A stretch of DNA of 64,000 bases, taken from Micromonospora nigra. Lineage in GTDB: Bacteria; Actinomycetota; Actinomycetes; Mycobacteriales; Micromonosporaceae. The DNA is taken from positions 2,279,501 through 2,343,500 of the forward strand of contig NZ_FMHT01000003.1 in assembly GCF_900091585.1 (NCBI RefSeq). The letters run 5' to 3'. The notes beneath the pieces were generated by a model that did not search any database, was not told the origin of the DNA, and saw only the letters and a list, made by a program, of their open reading frames with translations. This document shows, piece by piece, positions 51,219 through 60,400 of this stretch (its first letter is position 1; every line of letters begins with the position of its first letter). Both the position numbers and the translations under genes were made by a program.

Positions 51219-52067
51219 ATGGTGGCGTCGCGGATGGCCGTGCTCGGCCGGGGTGTCGTGCCCGCCGGGGAGCCGGTGCTGCGCGGCGACGACCTGGGCG
51301 TGCTGCGCGGCGACGGGCTGTTCGAGACCATCCACCTGCGCGACGGACGGCCCTGGCTGCTCGACGCGCACCTGGCCCGGCTGCGCGCCGGCGCGGCGGC
51401 CGTGGAGCTGACGCTGCCCCCCACCGACGCCCTCGCCGCCCTGCTCCACGACATCGCCGCGGGCTGGCCCCCGGCGGTGGAGGGGGCCCTGCGGCTGGTC
51501 TGCACGCGAGGGCCGGAGGGCGGGGGCCCGCCCACCGTCTACGCCACCCTCGGTGAGGTGCCGGCGGCCTCCGTACGGGCCCGCCGGGACGGGGTACGGG
51601 TGGCCACCCTGCCGCTCGGCGTACCCGCCGCGGCGCGCCCCGGCCTGGACTGGCTGCCCGCCGGCGTCAAGTCCACCTCCTACGGGGCGAGCACCGCCGC
51701 CCGCCGGTGGGCCGTCCGGGCGGGCGTCGACGACGTGCTGTGGGTCTCCACCGACGGCTACGTGCTGGAGGGACCCAGCGCCAACGTGGTCTGGCTGGCC
51801 GGCTCGACACTGTGCACGGTGCCTGCCACGACCACCGGCATCCTGCCCGGGGTGACGGTGCGCTGGCTGCTCGACACCGCGGGCGAGGTGGGCCTCGCCG
51901 CCGCCGAACGCATGGTCACGCCGGCCGGACTGGCCCGCGCCGACGGGGTGTGGCTCACCTCGTCCGTCCGGGGCGCGGTCGAGGTGACCGCCCTGGACGG
52001 GACGGCCCGGCCCGGCTCGGCGCACACCGCCGCCGTCCAGCGGCTGCTGGGGTTCCCCGTTCCCTGA
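51219..52067 (+). CDS. pabC: Class IV aminotransferase-fold enzyme, probable 4-amino-4-deoxychorismate lyase
   Basis: This 282-residue PLP protein has RGDGLFETIHLRDGRPWLLD, AHLARLRAGAAAVEL, AGVKSTSYGAS with the catalytic Lys, GYVLEGPSANVVWLAG and TTGILPGVTVRWLLD. It fits the PabC branch of fold type IV enzymes, which releases p-aminobenzoate for folate. Branched-chain or D-amino acid aminotransferases are alternatives. The ATG at 51219 is one of several possible starts. The neighbourhood with YgfZ (folate-dependent) and a nitrobindin-like gene matches mycobacterial Rv0811c-Rv0813c. Confidence 0.8.
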   Translation: MVASRMAVLGRGVVPAGEPVLRGDDLGVLRGDGLFETIHLRDGRPWLLDAHLARLRAGAAAVELTLPPTDALAALLHDIAAGWPPAVEGALRLVCTRGPEGGGPPTVYATLGEVPAASVRARRDGVRVATLPLGVPAAARPGLDWLPAGVKSTSYGASTAARRWAVRAGVDDVLWVSTDGYVLEGPSANVVWLAGSTLCTVPATTTGILPGVTVRWLLDTAGEVGLAAAERMVTPAGLARADGVWLTSSVRGAVEVTALDGTARPGSAHTAAVQRLLGFPVP

Positions 52068-52120
52068 CCGACCGGGGTTCGGCCGGTCAGTCGCGACGCG
52101 GGTCGGACCGACCGAGCCGG

Positions 52121-52726
52121 TCAGCCGGCGACGCGGGTCAGCCGGGCGGACAGGTGCGGGCTCAGGCCGTGGCCCACCGCCGCCATCTCCTGCGCGTAGA
52201 GCAGCGCGCCCTCGACGATGCCGAACAGCCGCGCGCCGGCGGTGACCTGCTTGGCGGTCGCGGTGCGGACCACGGCGTCGGTGGCGAACTCGATCTGGGT
52301 GCCCGTGCGCTTGCCGATGTGCAGCTCCATCACCCCGGTGGGCACGCTCATCAGGGCCTCCAGTTCGTCGGTGACCCGGTCGCCGTCCAGCACCGGACGC
52401 CACCAGCCGACCTCGCGGCCGGCGGGCCGCACCGGGCGGCTCTGCTCGTCGAGAATCCAGGCGCGCGACTCGTAGAACAGGAAGGGTCGGCCGTCGTGGC
52501 TGATCCGGATCTCCTGGGCGAAGTCGAAGTCCTCGATGCTGGGGAAGCCGCCGCGTCCGCGCCCCCGCCACACCCCCACGTACGGCAGCAGACCGTCGAG
52601 GCTGCGGTGCAGCTTGGGCCCGACGCGCAGGTCGTGGCTCTCCTCGTACGGGTACTCCTCGACCGGCGGTGCGTGGAGCCAGGGCGGCGGCTGTAGCGGG
52701 TTGTCGTCGCTCACCGGATCACTCAC
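52121..52726 (-). CDS. FABP-family heme-binding beta-barrel protein (nitrobindin-like)
   Basis: This 201-residue protein of the DUF1794/nitrobindin-like family has the lipocalin-type GVWRGRGRGGFP motif and FAQEIRISHDGRPFLFYES, followed by the beta-barrel strands. The family binds heme or fatty acids; mycobacterial Rv0813c is a member. The GTG at 52726 has AGAGG about 6 bp upstream. Its start overlaps the stop of a tiny membrane-protein gene. Confidence 0.88.
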   Translation of the reverse strand: MSDPVSDDNPLQPPPWLHAPPVEEYPYEESHDLRVGPKLHRSLDGLLPYVGVWRGRGRGGFPSIEDFDFAQEIRISHDGRPFLFYESRAWILDEQSRPVRPAGREVGWWRPVLDGDRVTDELEALMSVPTGVMELHIGKRTGTQIEFATDAVVRTATAKQVTAGARLFGIVEGALLYAQEMAAVGHGLSPHLSARLTRVAG

Positions 52727-52827
52727 CACTTACCTCTCGAGATGCGTACCGCGACATAGACCAGGCCACCGGCGAGCGCGCCCAGACCGGCGACCAGCAG
52801 GCTGACGAACCCTATCTCGGTGACCAT
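52723..52827 (-). CDS. 34-residue single-pass membrane peptide
   Basis: This ORF of 35 codons encodes one hydrophobic helix, IGFVSLLVAGLGALAGGLVY, followed by VAVRISRGKW. Its TGA overlaps the GTG of the nitrobindin-like gene (52723-52726), suggesting translational coupling. The positively charged C-terminus would place it inside. No family is recognised. Overlap and a clean single-helix design argue that it is translated, but conservation needs checking. Confidence 0.6.
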   Translation of the reverse strand: MVTEIGFVSLLVAGLGALAGGLVYVAVRISRGKW

Positions 52828-52851
52828 CGGCGACCATCCTATGCTGGGCCC

Positions 52852-53214
52852 ATGGCCCGCACTCTCGTCGTCAAGGCCACCGCCGGCACCGACTCCCCGG
52901 AGCGGTGTGCCCAGGCGTTCACCGTGGCCGCCACCGCCGCCGCGGCGGGGGTGCCCGTGTCCCTGTGGCTGACCGGCGAGTCGACCTGGTTCGCCCTGCC
53001 CGGCCGGGCGCAGCAGTTCGAGCTGCCACACTCCGCGCCGCTGGGCGAGCTGCTACACGTGATCCTGGCCACGGGCACGGTGACCGCGTGCACCCAGTGC
53101 GCGGCCCGACGGGACATCGGCCCCGACGACGTGCTGCCCGGTGTCCGGATCGCCGGTGCCGCGGTCTTCGTCGAGGAGGCCATGGCCGAGGGCGCGCAGG
53201 CGCTCGTCTACTGA
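52852..53214 (+). CDS. DsrE-family protein
   Basis: This 120-residue protein has a DsrE-like fold: TLVVKATAGTDSPERCAQAF, VPVSLWLTGESTWFALPG, ATGTVTACTQCAARRDI with a CxxC pair, and a final EEAMAEGAQALVY. DsrE-type proteins move sulfur or act as subunits of sulfur carriers; the CTQC motif makes a persulfide role possible here. It is divergent from the small membrane peptide gene. Confidence 0.85.
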   Translation: MARTLVVKATAGTDSPERCAQAFTVAATAAAAGVPVSLWLTGESTWFALPGRAQQFELPHSAPLGELLHVILATGTVTACTQCAARRDIGPDDVLPGVRIAGAAVFVEEAMAEGAQALVY

Positions 53215-53275
53215 CACCCCACCCGGCGGCGCCGGAACCGACCCGGCAGGTCGGACAAGTGCCTACGATTCGGAT

Positions 53276-53656
53276 GTGTCCGAGGCGATCGAGCAGTTCT
53301 TCGCGGAACTTCCCGCGCGTGCCCCGGCGGTGCTGCGCGGCACGGTCTGCGGCACCCTGCAGCTCAACATCTCCGACGGCGAGCGCACCGACCACTGGCT
53401 GGTCCTGCTCCGACCCGGCCACGCGGAGGTGACGCACGGGCGGGGTCCCGCCGACGCTATCTGGTACGGCAGCCGCAGCCTGTTCGAGCGGCTGATCACC
53501 GGGCAGGCGCAGGGGATATCGGCGATGCTCCGGAGCGAGAGCAACCTCATCGGCGAGGTCCTGCTGTACCTGGCCTTCCGGCGCTTCTGGCCCGCCCCGC
53601 CCGGCACCCGGGACCCGCGGGACGTGGCCCGCGAGCAGGCCGGGCGGCCCCGGTGA
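53276..53656 (+). CDS. SCP2 sterol-transfer-fold protein
   Basis: This 126-residue protein has an SCP2-like pattern: VCGTLQLNISDGERTDHWLV, HAEVTHGRGPADAIWYGSRS and LFERLITGQAQGISAML. The domain binds hydrophobic ligands. It starts with a GTG, and its TGA overlaps the GTG of the following debranching-type enzyme. Such tight coupling suggests it serves that enzyme or is simply co-expressed. Confidence 0.8.
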   Translation: MSEAIEQFFAELPARAPAVLRGTVCGTLQLNISDGERTDHWLVLLRPGHAEVTHGRGPADAIWYGSRSLFERLITGQAQGISAMLRSESNLIGEVLLYLAFRRFWPAPPGTRDPRDVAREQAGRPR

Positions 53657-55707
53657 AGGAACTCGTCAACATCCTCGACGGCAACACCTTCCTGGTCAGT
53701 GACCGGCGGGGCGACATCGAACCGTCGCTGGAGTTCCCGACCGGCCTGTTCTCCTTCGACACCCGCTTCCTGTCCACCTGGCTGCTGACGGTCGACGGGG
53801 AGCGGCTGCACGCCCTCTCCGTCGACGACGCAACGTCCTTCCGCACCCGGTACTTCCTCGTCCCCGGCGAACCCACCCACTATCTCGACGCGCGGGTGTC
53901 GGTCATCCGCAGCCGCGCGGTCGGCGGCAGCTTCACCGAGGACCTGAGGGTGCTCAACCACTCCGGGGAGGAGATGCGGTTCACCGTCCGGGTGGAGATC
54001 GGCGCGGACTTCGCCGACCTGTTCGAGATCAAGAACGTCCGGCCCAAGCGCGGCCGGACCACCACCGAGGTCGGGCAGAGCGAACTCCGGTTCACCTACC
54101 GCCGGGAGGGCTTCCACCGGGCCACGATCGTGAGCACCAGCGAACCCGGGGCCGTGGACGCCTCGGGCATCACCTTCACCCTGACGATCGACGCGCACGA
54201 CGAGTGGACCACCCGCCTGCACGTCGCCACCGTCATCTACGGGGCCCAGGGCGAGGACATCCGCGCGATCCTGCCGCTCGGTGGCAGCCGCAGCCCGGCC
54301 GCGATCGAGGCCGAGCAGAACGAGCTGGTCGCGCGCGCGCCGAAGCTCGGCTGCGACTGCGAACCGCTGGCCGGGGCGTACCGGCGCAGCCTCAACGACC
54401 TGACGGCGCTGCGCTACGAGTCGATCTCGCTCGGGGTCCGCCTCATGGCGGCGGGACTGCCCTGGTTCATGACCCTGTTCGGCCGCGACAGCATCTTCAC
54501 CTCGTTGCAGATCCTGCCGTTCCTGCCCGACCTGATCCCGCCGACCGTCACGGTGCTGGCCGGCCTCCAGGGTTACCGGATCGACGACTTCCGCGACGAG
54601 GAGCCCGGCAAGATCCTGCACGAGCTGCGGTACGGCGAGACGGCGGGCTTCGAGGAGCAGCCGCACTCGCCGTACTACGGCGCGGCCGACTCGACGCCGC
54701 TGTTCGTCGTCCTGCTCGACGAGTACGAACGGTGGACCGGGGACGCCGACCTGGTGCGAAAGCTGGAAGCCCCGACCAGGGCGGCGCTCACCTGGATCGA
54801 CAGCTACGGCGACCTGCTGGGCACCGGGTACGTCTGGTACCGGACCCGCAACCCGCAGACCGGGCTGGAGAACCAGTGCTGGAAGGACTCCTGGGACGGC
54901 ATCTCCTACGCCGACGGCCGGCTGCCGGGATTCCCCCGGGCCACCTGCGAACTCCAGGGGTACGCCTACGACGCGAAGCTGCGCGGCGCCCGCCTGGCCC
55001 GGCAGTTCTGGGGCGACCCCGCGTACGCCGACCGGCTGGAGCAGGAGGCGGCGGCGCTCAAGTTACGGTTCAACCGGGACTTCTGGCTGCCCGAGAAGGG
55101 GTACTACGCGCTGGCCCTGGATGCCGACGGCACCCCGGTGGACGCGCTGACCTCCAACATCGGGCACCTGCTGTGGAGCGGCATCGTCGAGGAGTCCCGG
55201 GCCGGCCGGATCGCCGAACACCTGCTCGGCCCCCGACTGTTCTCCGGGTGGGGCGTGCGGACGCTCGCCGACGACCAGGGCCGCTACAACCCCATCGGCT
55301 ACCACGTCGGCACCATCTGGCCGTTCGACAACTCCCTGATCGCCTGGGGCCTGGCCAGGTACGGGTTCCGCGAAGAAGCCGGGCGGATCTGCGAGGCGCT
55401 CCTGACGGCCTCCCGGTACTTCCACGGCCGCCTGCCCGAGGCGTTCGCCGGCTACGAACGGAGCCTCACCGACTATCCGGTGCAGTACCCCACCGCGTGC
55501 AGCCCGCAGGCCTGGTCGGCCGGCACCCCGCTGCTGCTGCTGCGGGTCCTGCTCGGCCTGCAGCCGCAGGGTGAGCACCTGATCATCGACCCGTTCGTGC
55601 CCGACGGAATGGGCCGGGTGGAGCTGCTCGACATCCCCGGCCGGTGGGGCCGGGTCGACGCCCTGGGCCGTAGCCGCCCCGAACACCGACGGCCCGGCGG
55701 CCACTGA
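53653..55707 (+). CDS. Glycogen debranching-type enzyme (amylo-alpha-1,6-glucosidase family)
   Basis: This 684-residue protein has an N-terminal beta-sandwich domain (GDIEPSLEFPTGLFSFDTRF) of the glycogen-debranching N-terminal type. A six-hairpin (alpha/alpha)6 catalytic domain follows, with GLPWFMTLFGRDSIFTSLQ, NQCWKDSWDGI, NIGHLLWSGI and YHVGTIWPFDNSLIAWGL. It probably removes alpha-1,6 or terminal glucosyl residues from glycogen or a related glycan. No signal peptide is seen. It overlaps the SCP2 gene by 4 bp. Confidence 0.85.
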   Translation: MKELVNILDGNTFLVSDRRGDIEPSLEFPTGLFSFDTRFLSTWLLTVDGERLHALSVDDATSFRTRYFLVPGEPTHYLDARVSVIRSRAVGGSFTEDLRVLNHSGEEMRFTVRVEIGADFADLFEIKNVRPKRGRTTTEVGQSELRFTYRREGFHRATIVSTSEPGAVDASGITFTLTIDAHDEWTTRLHVATVIYGAQGEDIRAILPLGGSRSPAAIEAEQNELVARAPKLGCDCEPLAGAYRRSLNDLTALRYESISLGVRLMAAGLPWFMTLFGRDSIFTSLQILPFLPDLIPPTVTVLAGLQGYRIDDFRDEEPGKILHELRYGETAGFEEQPHSPYYGAADSTPLFVVLLDEYERWTGDADLVRKLEAPTRAALTWIDSYGDLLGTGYVWYRTRNPQTGLENQCWKDSWDGISYADGRLPGFPRATCELQGYAYDAKLRGARLARQFWGDPAYADRLEQEAAALKLRFNRDFWLPEKGYYALALDADGTPVDALTSNIGHLLWSGIVEESRAGRIAEHLLGPRLFSGWGVRTLADDQGRYNPIGYHVGTIWPFDNSLIAWGLARYGFREEAGRICEALLTASRYFHGRLPEAFAGYERSLTDYPVQYPTACSPQAWSAGTPLLLLRVLLGLQPQGEHLIIDPFVPDGMGRVELLDIPGRWGRVDALGRSRPEHRRPGGH

Positions 55708-55756
55708 CCGTCGGCCAGGCCGGGCCGGGCGCCGTGGACGGTGACGACGCTGACGG

Positions 55757-56614
55757 TCAGCCGGAACAGACCGAGGTGGCGCTGATTTCCAGCTCGTCCG
55801 CGCCGAACTCGGCAACCACGGACACCGCGCCGGCACGGTAGGCGTACACCTCGAGGGTGTCGACCGCCGCGTTCCCGGCGGCGAGCCGGGTGAGCCCCGG
55901 CCGCGGGTCGGCCAGCGGCGGGCCGGCGACCCGCGTGGTCCGCACGACGCCCCCGTCGGGGCAGAACGCGATCTGCACCGACCGCCCCCGGGCGAACGGG
56001 CTGTCGACCAGGGCGGCCGCCGCGCTCAGCGCCGGCGTCTCGGGACCGGTCGGGTCACCGTCGGGCGGCTGCCACCCGTCGCGCACCGGACGGCACCCGG
56101 TGACGGCACGCAGCTGGACCCGACCCTCCGCCACGACACGTCCCTCAACCAGAACGAAGTCTCCGGCGTCGGCGCGCAGCCGGGGGCCTTCCGTGCCGAC
56201 CCGCACCCCCGCCCGCCAGTCGGCCGGCAGGGCCTCGGAGACCCGCTCCAGCAGGGCCCGCTCCCCACCGGCGGGGGTCAGCACCGTGACGGCGCGCACC
56301 AGCTCGGCCCCGGGCGCGAACGGGCTGATCCGGCAGCCCGGCTCGACCTGCGCGGGAACCAGCGCCAGCGGGGCGTCGCCGGCTGCCAGGGCCAATCGGC
56401 CGACCGCGCGGTCGGCCACCCAGGCGGCCTGGGCCAGGGTGCGCTGCTCCCGGACGGTCGGCGGATCCCGGCGTACGGACAGTGCGGTCAACCCGACCAG
56501 CAGCACGGCCCACACCAGGCTCAGGGCGACCAGCCACCGCGGCCAGCCGCGTTCCGGGGCTTGCCGCGACGGTGGGGCGTACCCCTCCTGCACGGTGCCG
56601 CTGCGCTCGTTCAC
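55757..56614 (-). CDS. Single-pass membrane protein of unknown function
   Basis: This 285-residue protein has a cytoplasmic head of about 25 residues, one membrane helix (RWLVALSLVWAVLLVGLTALS) and an extracytoplasmic part with four Cys (PGCRISPFAP, VTGCRPVRDG, IAFCPDGG, ATSVCSG) that could form two disulfides. No family is recognised. The GTG overlaps the stop of the winged-helix regulator (56611-56614), so the two form an operon divergent from the subtilase. It could be a sensor or inhibitor, which is inference. Confidence 0.7.
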   Translation of the reverse strand: MNERSGTVQEGYAPPSRQAPERGWPRWLVALSLVWAVLLVGLTALSVRRDPPTVREQRTLAQAAWVADRAVGRLALAAGDAPLALVPAQVEPGCRISPFAPGAELVRAVTVLTPAGGERALLERVSEALPADWRAGVRVGTEGPRLRADAGDFVLVEGRVVAEGRVQLRAVTGCRPVRDGWQPPDGDPTGPETPALSAAAALVDSPFARGRSVQIAFCPDGGVVRTTRVAGPPLADPRPGLTRLAAGNAAVDTLEVYAYRAGAVSVVAEFGADELEISATSVCSG

Positions 56615-57198
56615 GGTGCCATGGTGTCACGCGGTGGCCCGGCTGCCGGCGATGGTGGCACGGTCGGGGCCGGGCGGGGTTCCGGGGGCGCGAGCCGGTA
56701 GCCGACGCCCCGCACGGTGTGCACCCGGGGGCCGTCGGTCAACGGGCGTAGTTTGCGCCGGAGCCGCTTCACCGCCGAGTGCAGGATCGCCGTGTCCCCC
56801 AGGTACGCGCCGCCCCACACGGAGGCGAACAGCCGCTCGTAGCTCCACAGGGTGACCGGCGGGGTGGCCAGCCGGCCCAGCAGTTCCCGCTCGGTGCGGG
56901 TCAGCGCCAGCGGCACGCCGCGCCAGGTCACCAGGTGCCCGGCGCGGTCGACCACCAGCTCACCCCAGGTCACCGGCCGCTCGGTCCGCCCTGCGGCGGG
57001 CCCGTCGGGCGGGGCGGTCCGCTCGGTCGGCGGGGTGGTCTCCCCGGTCGGCGGGGCGGCGGGGAACACCGCCCGCAACTGGGCGAGGTCGGCGCAGACC
57101 ACGACCGGCCCGACCCCGTCGAGGCGCCGGATCACCCGCTCCCGCACGGAGGCGTCGGAACTGACGCAGACCAGGATCGGGACCTCTTCACCGGACAC
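56611..57198 (-). CDS. OmpR/PhoB-type winged-helix regulator with degenerate receiver
   Basis: This 195-residue protein has a C-terminal trans_reg_C domain: WGELVVDRAGHLVTWRGVPL, LTRTERELLGRLATPP, SAVKRLRRKLRPL and HTVRGVGYRLAPPEP. The N-terminal ~45 residues (PILVCVSSDASVRERVIRRL) look like a shortened, receiver-like fold without a phospho-acceptor Asp. The GTG at 57198 lies close behind GGGGAGG. It is divergent from the subtilase gene with direct repeats between; it probably regulates that gene or its own operon. Confidence 0.82.
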   Translation of the reverse strand: MSGEEVPILVCVSSDASVRERVIRRLDGVGPVVVCADLAQLRAVFPAAPPTGETTPPTERTAPPDGPAAGRTERPVTWGELVVDRAGHLVTWRGVPLALTRTERELLGRLATPPVTLWSYERLFASVWGGAYLGDTAILHSAVKRLRRKLRPLTDGPRVHTVRGVGYRLAPPEPRPAPTVPPSPAAGPPRDTMAP

Positions 57199-57303
57199 AC
57201 TGCCTCCCCGGGCCGCCCGTGCTGACGTGACAGCTCCCCGCCCCACCGGGAGTTGCCGGCCGGTGGGCCCGAGTCAGCCTAACGGTCAGGATCGCGCCTC
57301 GTC

Positions 57304-57321
57304 ACTGACCAAGTACTGACC
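57304..57321. promoter_or_regulatory. 11-bp-spaced direct repeats between the regulator and the subtilase
   Basis: ACTGACC at 57304-57310 and 57315-57321 are exact direct repeats one helical turn (11 bp) apart, the pattern bound by OmpR/PhoB-type proteins. GGTCAG at 57284-57289 adds an inverted copy. They lie in the 289-bp divergent gap. Confidence 0.55.
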
Positions 57322-57444
57322 GACGCCATCCATTGATCACCGACTCTCCCTTCACGAGCATGACTGTCAGCGGACGTGGGGGCCACCACCTGCCACCGAC
57401 ATCTCCCCGACCGCTCCCGGTGCCGCCCACCCGGCGTGCGCCCT

Positions 57445-57469
57445 GCGGGCCCGAACGGATCGGGCCCGC
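57445..57469 (+). other. 5'-leader hairpin before the subtilase start
   Basis: GCGGGCCCGA pairs perfectly with TCGGGCCCGC (10 bp, ACGGA loop), ending 18 bp before the GTG and just ahead of the GGGGAGG ribosome site. It may stabilise the mRNA or act as an attenuator. Confidence 0.5.
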
Positions 57470-57487
57470 GAAACGTGGGGAGGAACA

Positions 57488-60400
57488 GTGTTCACACGAC
57501 CATCCACACGGTCGGCGCGGTGGCGGGCGGTGGCGGTGCTCACCGCCGCGCTGCTCGGCCTGACCGCCCAACCCGCCGTCGCCGCGCCCGCCACCACGCC
57601 GGGCGTCGGCCCCGAGCGGGCCACCGTCGACCGGGAACTGCTCGACCGGCTGGGCAGCACCGGCACCGGCACGTTCCTGGTATACCTGCGCCAGACCGCA
57701 CCGCTCGCGAAGGCCGCGAGGCAGGGGGACGCGGACAGCCGGGCCCGCGAGGTGCACCGCCTGCTCACCGACACCGCCGCGACGACCCAGCGCGACCTGC
57801 GCGCCCACCTGGACGCGAGGAAGGTGCCGCACACCTCGTACTGGATCGCCAACGCGCTGCGGGTGCAGGGCGACCGGGTGCTGGTCGACGAACTCGCCCG
57901 TCGGCCCGAGGTCGCCCGGATCTCACCCACCCGCAGCTACCCGCTGGTGGAACCGACCCCGGCCGACACCGACCGGGCCCGCACCGCCGCCGTCGAGTGG
58001 GGGCTCACGAACATCGGCGCGCCCCGGGTCTGGGACAGCTTCGGCAACCGCGGCGAGGGCGTCGTGGTCGCCAACATCGACAGCGGGGTGGCGTACGACC
58101 ACCCGGCGCTCGTCGGCTCGTACCGGGGCAACCTCGGCGACGGGGCCTTCGACCACTCGTACAACTGGTTCGACCCGGCCGACGTCTGCCCGGGGACCGC
58201 GCCCTGCGACAACAACGACCACGGCACCCACACGATGGGCACGATGGTCGGCGACGACGGGGCCGGCAACCAGATCGGCGTGGCGCCGGGTGCCCGGTGG
58301 ATCGCCGCGAAGGGCTGCGAGGCGACCAGTTGCTCCGACGCCTCCCTGCTGGCCGCCGGCCAGTGGGTGCTCGCCCCGACCGACGCCGACGGCGGCAACC
58401 CCCGCCCCGACCTGCGCCCCGACATCGTGAACAACTCGTGGGGCGGCGACGGCGGCGACCTCTGGTACCAGCAGACGGTGGCCGCCTGGCGGGCCGCCGG
58501 CATGTTCCCCGTCTTCTCCGCCGGCAACGACGGCCCGGCCTGCGGCAGCGCCGGCTCCCCCGGCGACAACGGCAACGCGTACGCCGTCGGGGCGTACGAC
58601 GTGAACGACACGATCGCCGGGTTCTCCGGGCGCGGCTCCGGCACCGACCCGCTGAAGCCGAACGTGGCCGCGCCGGGCGTCAACGTACGCTCCAGCGTCC
58701 CCGGCGGGTACGCGGCGTTCAACGGCACGTCGATGGCCGCCCCGCACGTGTCCGGCACGGTGGCCCTGGTGTGGTCGGCCGCGCCGAGCCTGCGCGGGGA
58801 CGTGGCCGCCACCGAGGCGCTGCTGGATCGCACCGCCCGGGACGTCGACGCCACCACCTGCGGTGGCACCGCCGCCGACAACAACGTGTTCGGCGAGGGC
58901 CGGCTCGACGCGTACGCGGCCGTGGAGGCCGCCCCGCGCGGCCCGGTGGGCCGGGTCGTCGGCACGGTGACCGACGCCGACGACGGCGACCCGGTCGCCG
59001 GGGCGACCGTCAGCGCCGGCAACCGCACCGCCACCACCGCCGCCGACGGCCGGTACGCGCTCACCCTTCCCGCCGGGGAGGCCACCGTCGCCGTGACCGC
59101 CTACGGGTACGCCGGCGACCAGGCGACCGTCACCGTGCCCGAGGGCGGGTCGGTCACCCGGGACTTCGCCCTGACGCCCAGCCCGGCCGTCACCGTCAGC
59201 GGCACCGTCAGCGACGGCTCGGGCCACGGGTGGCCGCTGTACGCGAAGGTGGACGTCGCCGGCCGGCCCGGCGGTCCGGTCTTCACCGACCCGGTGACCG
59301 GGCGTTACTCGTTCAGCGTGCCCGGCGGCAGTTCGTACCGGCTGACCGTCTCCGCCCACTACCCGGGCTACCGCACCGTCACCCGCGACGTGCCGGTGGC
59401 CAACGCCGACACCACGGTCGACGTGGCCGTGCCCGTGGAACCGGCGTGCACGGCCGCCGGATACACCGGCAGCTACGGCGCACCCCTGCTCACCGAGAGC
59501 TTCGACGGCACCGACGCCCCCGAGGGGTGGTCGGTGACCAACCGCACCGACCGGGGCGGCTGGTCCTTCGACGACCCCGGCGACCGGGGCAACCTCACCG
59601 GCGGCAGCGGGAACTTCGCGATCGTCGACAGCGACGAGTTGGGCGTGGGCAACACCCAGGACACCGACCTGGTCACCCCCACGCTCGACCTGGGCGGGGC
59701 CGCCGCTCCGGTGCTGCGCTTCCGCAGCGACTGGCGGGCCGTCGGGGTGACCGACACCGCCGACGTCGACGTCTCCACCGACGGGGGCGCGACCTGGACG
59801 AACGTCTGGCACCAGACGGCCAGCCGGCGCGGGCCCCGCGTCGAGGAGATCTCCCTGGCCCCGGCCGGCGGCGCGTCCGCCGCGCTGGTGCGGTTCCGGT
59901 TCAAGGGCACCTTCGCCTGGTGGTGGCAGGTCGACGACGTGGAGGTGCTGAACCGGGAGTGCGCGCCGGTGCCCGGCGGCCTCGTGGTCGGTACCACCAC
60001 CGACGCCAACACCGGCTCGCCGCTCGACGGGGTGACCGTCACCAGCGACGACCGGCCCACCGACCGTGGGGTGTCGGCGGCGACCCCCGCCGACCCGAAC
60101 GAGCCGGACGGCTTCTACTGGCTGTTCTCCGGCCTGACCGGCGAGCACCCGTTCACGGCCACGCGGTCGTCGTACCAGCCGGCGACGAAGGACGTCGCCG
60201 TGATCGGCGACGGGGTGCGGCGGGCGGACTTCTCCCTCGGTGCCGGCCGGCTGACCGTCGGCCCGGCCACGATCGAGTCGCACCAGCCGTACGGCAGCAC
60301 CCGCACCACCCGGCTGACGGTGCGCAACACCGGCACCGCGCCGGCCACCGTGGACGTGCTGGAGCGGGCCGGCGGTTTCGAGCTGCTGAACCGGGCGGGT

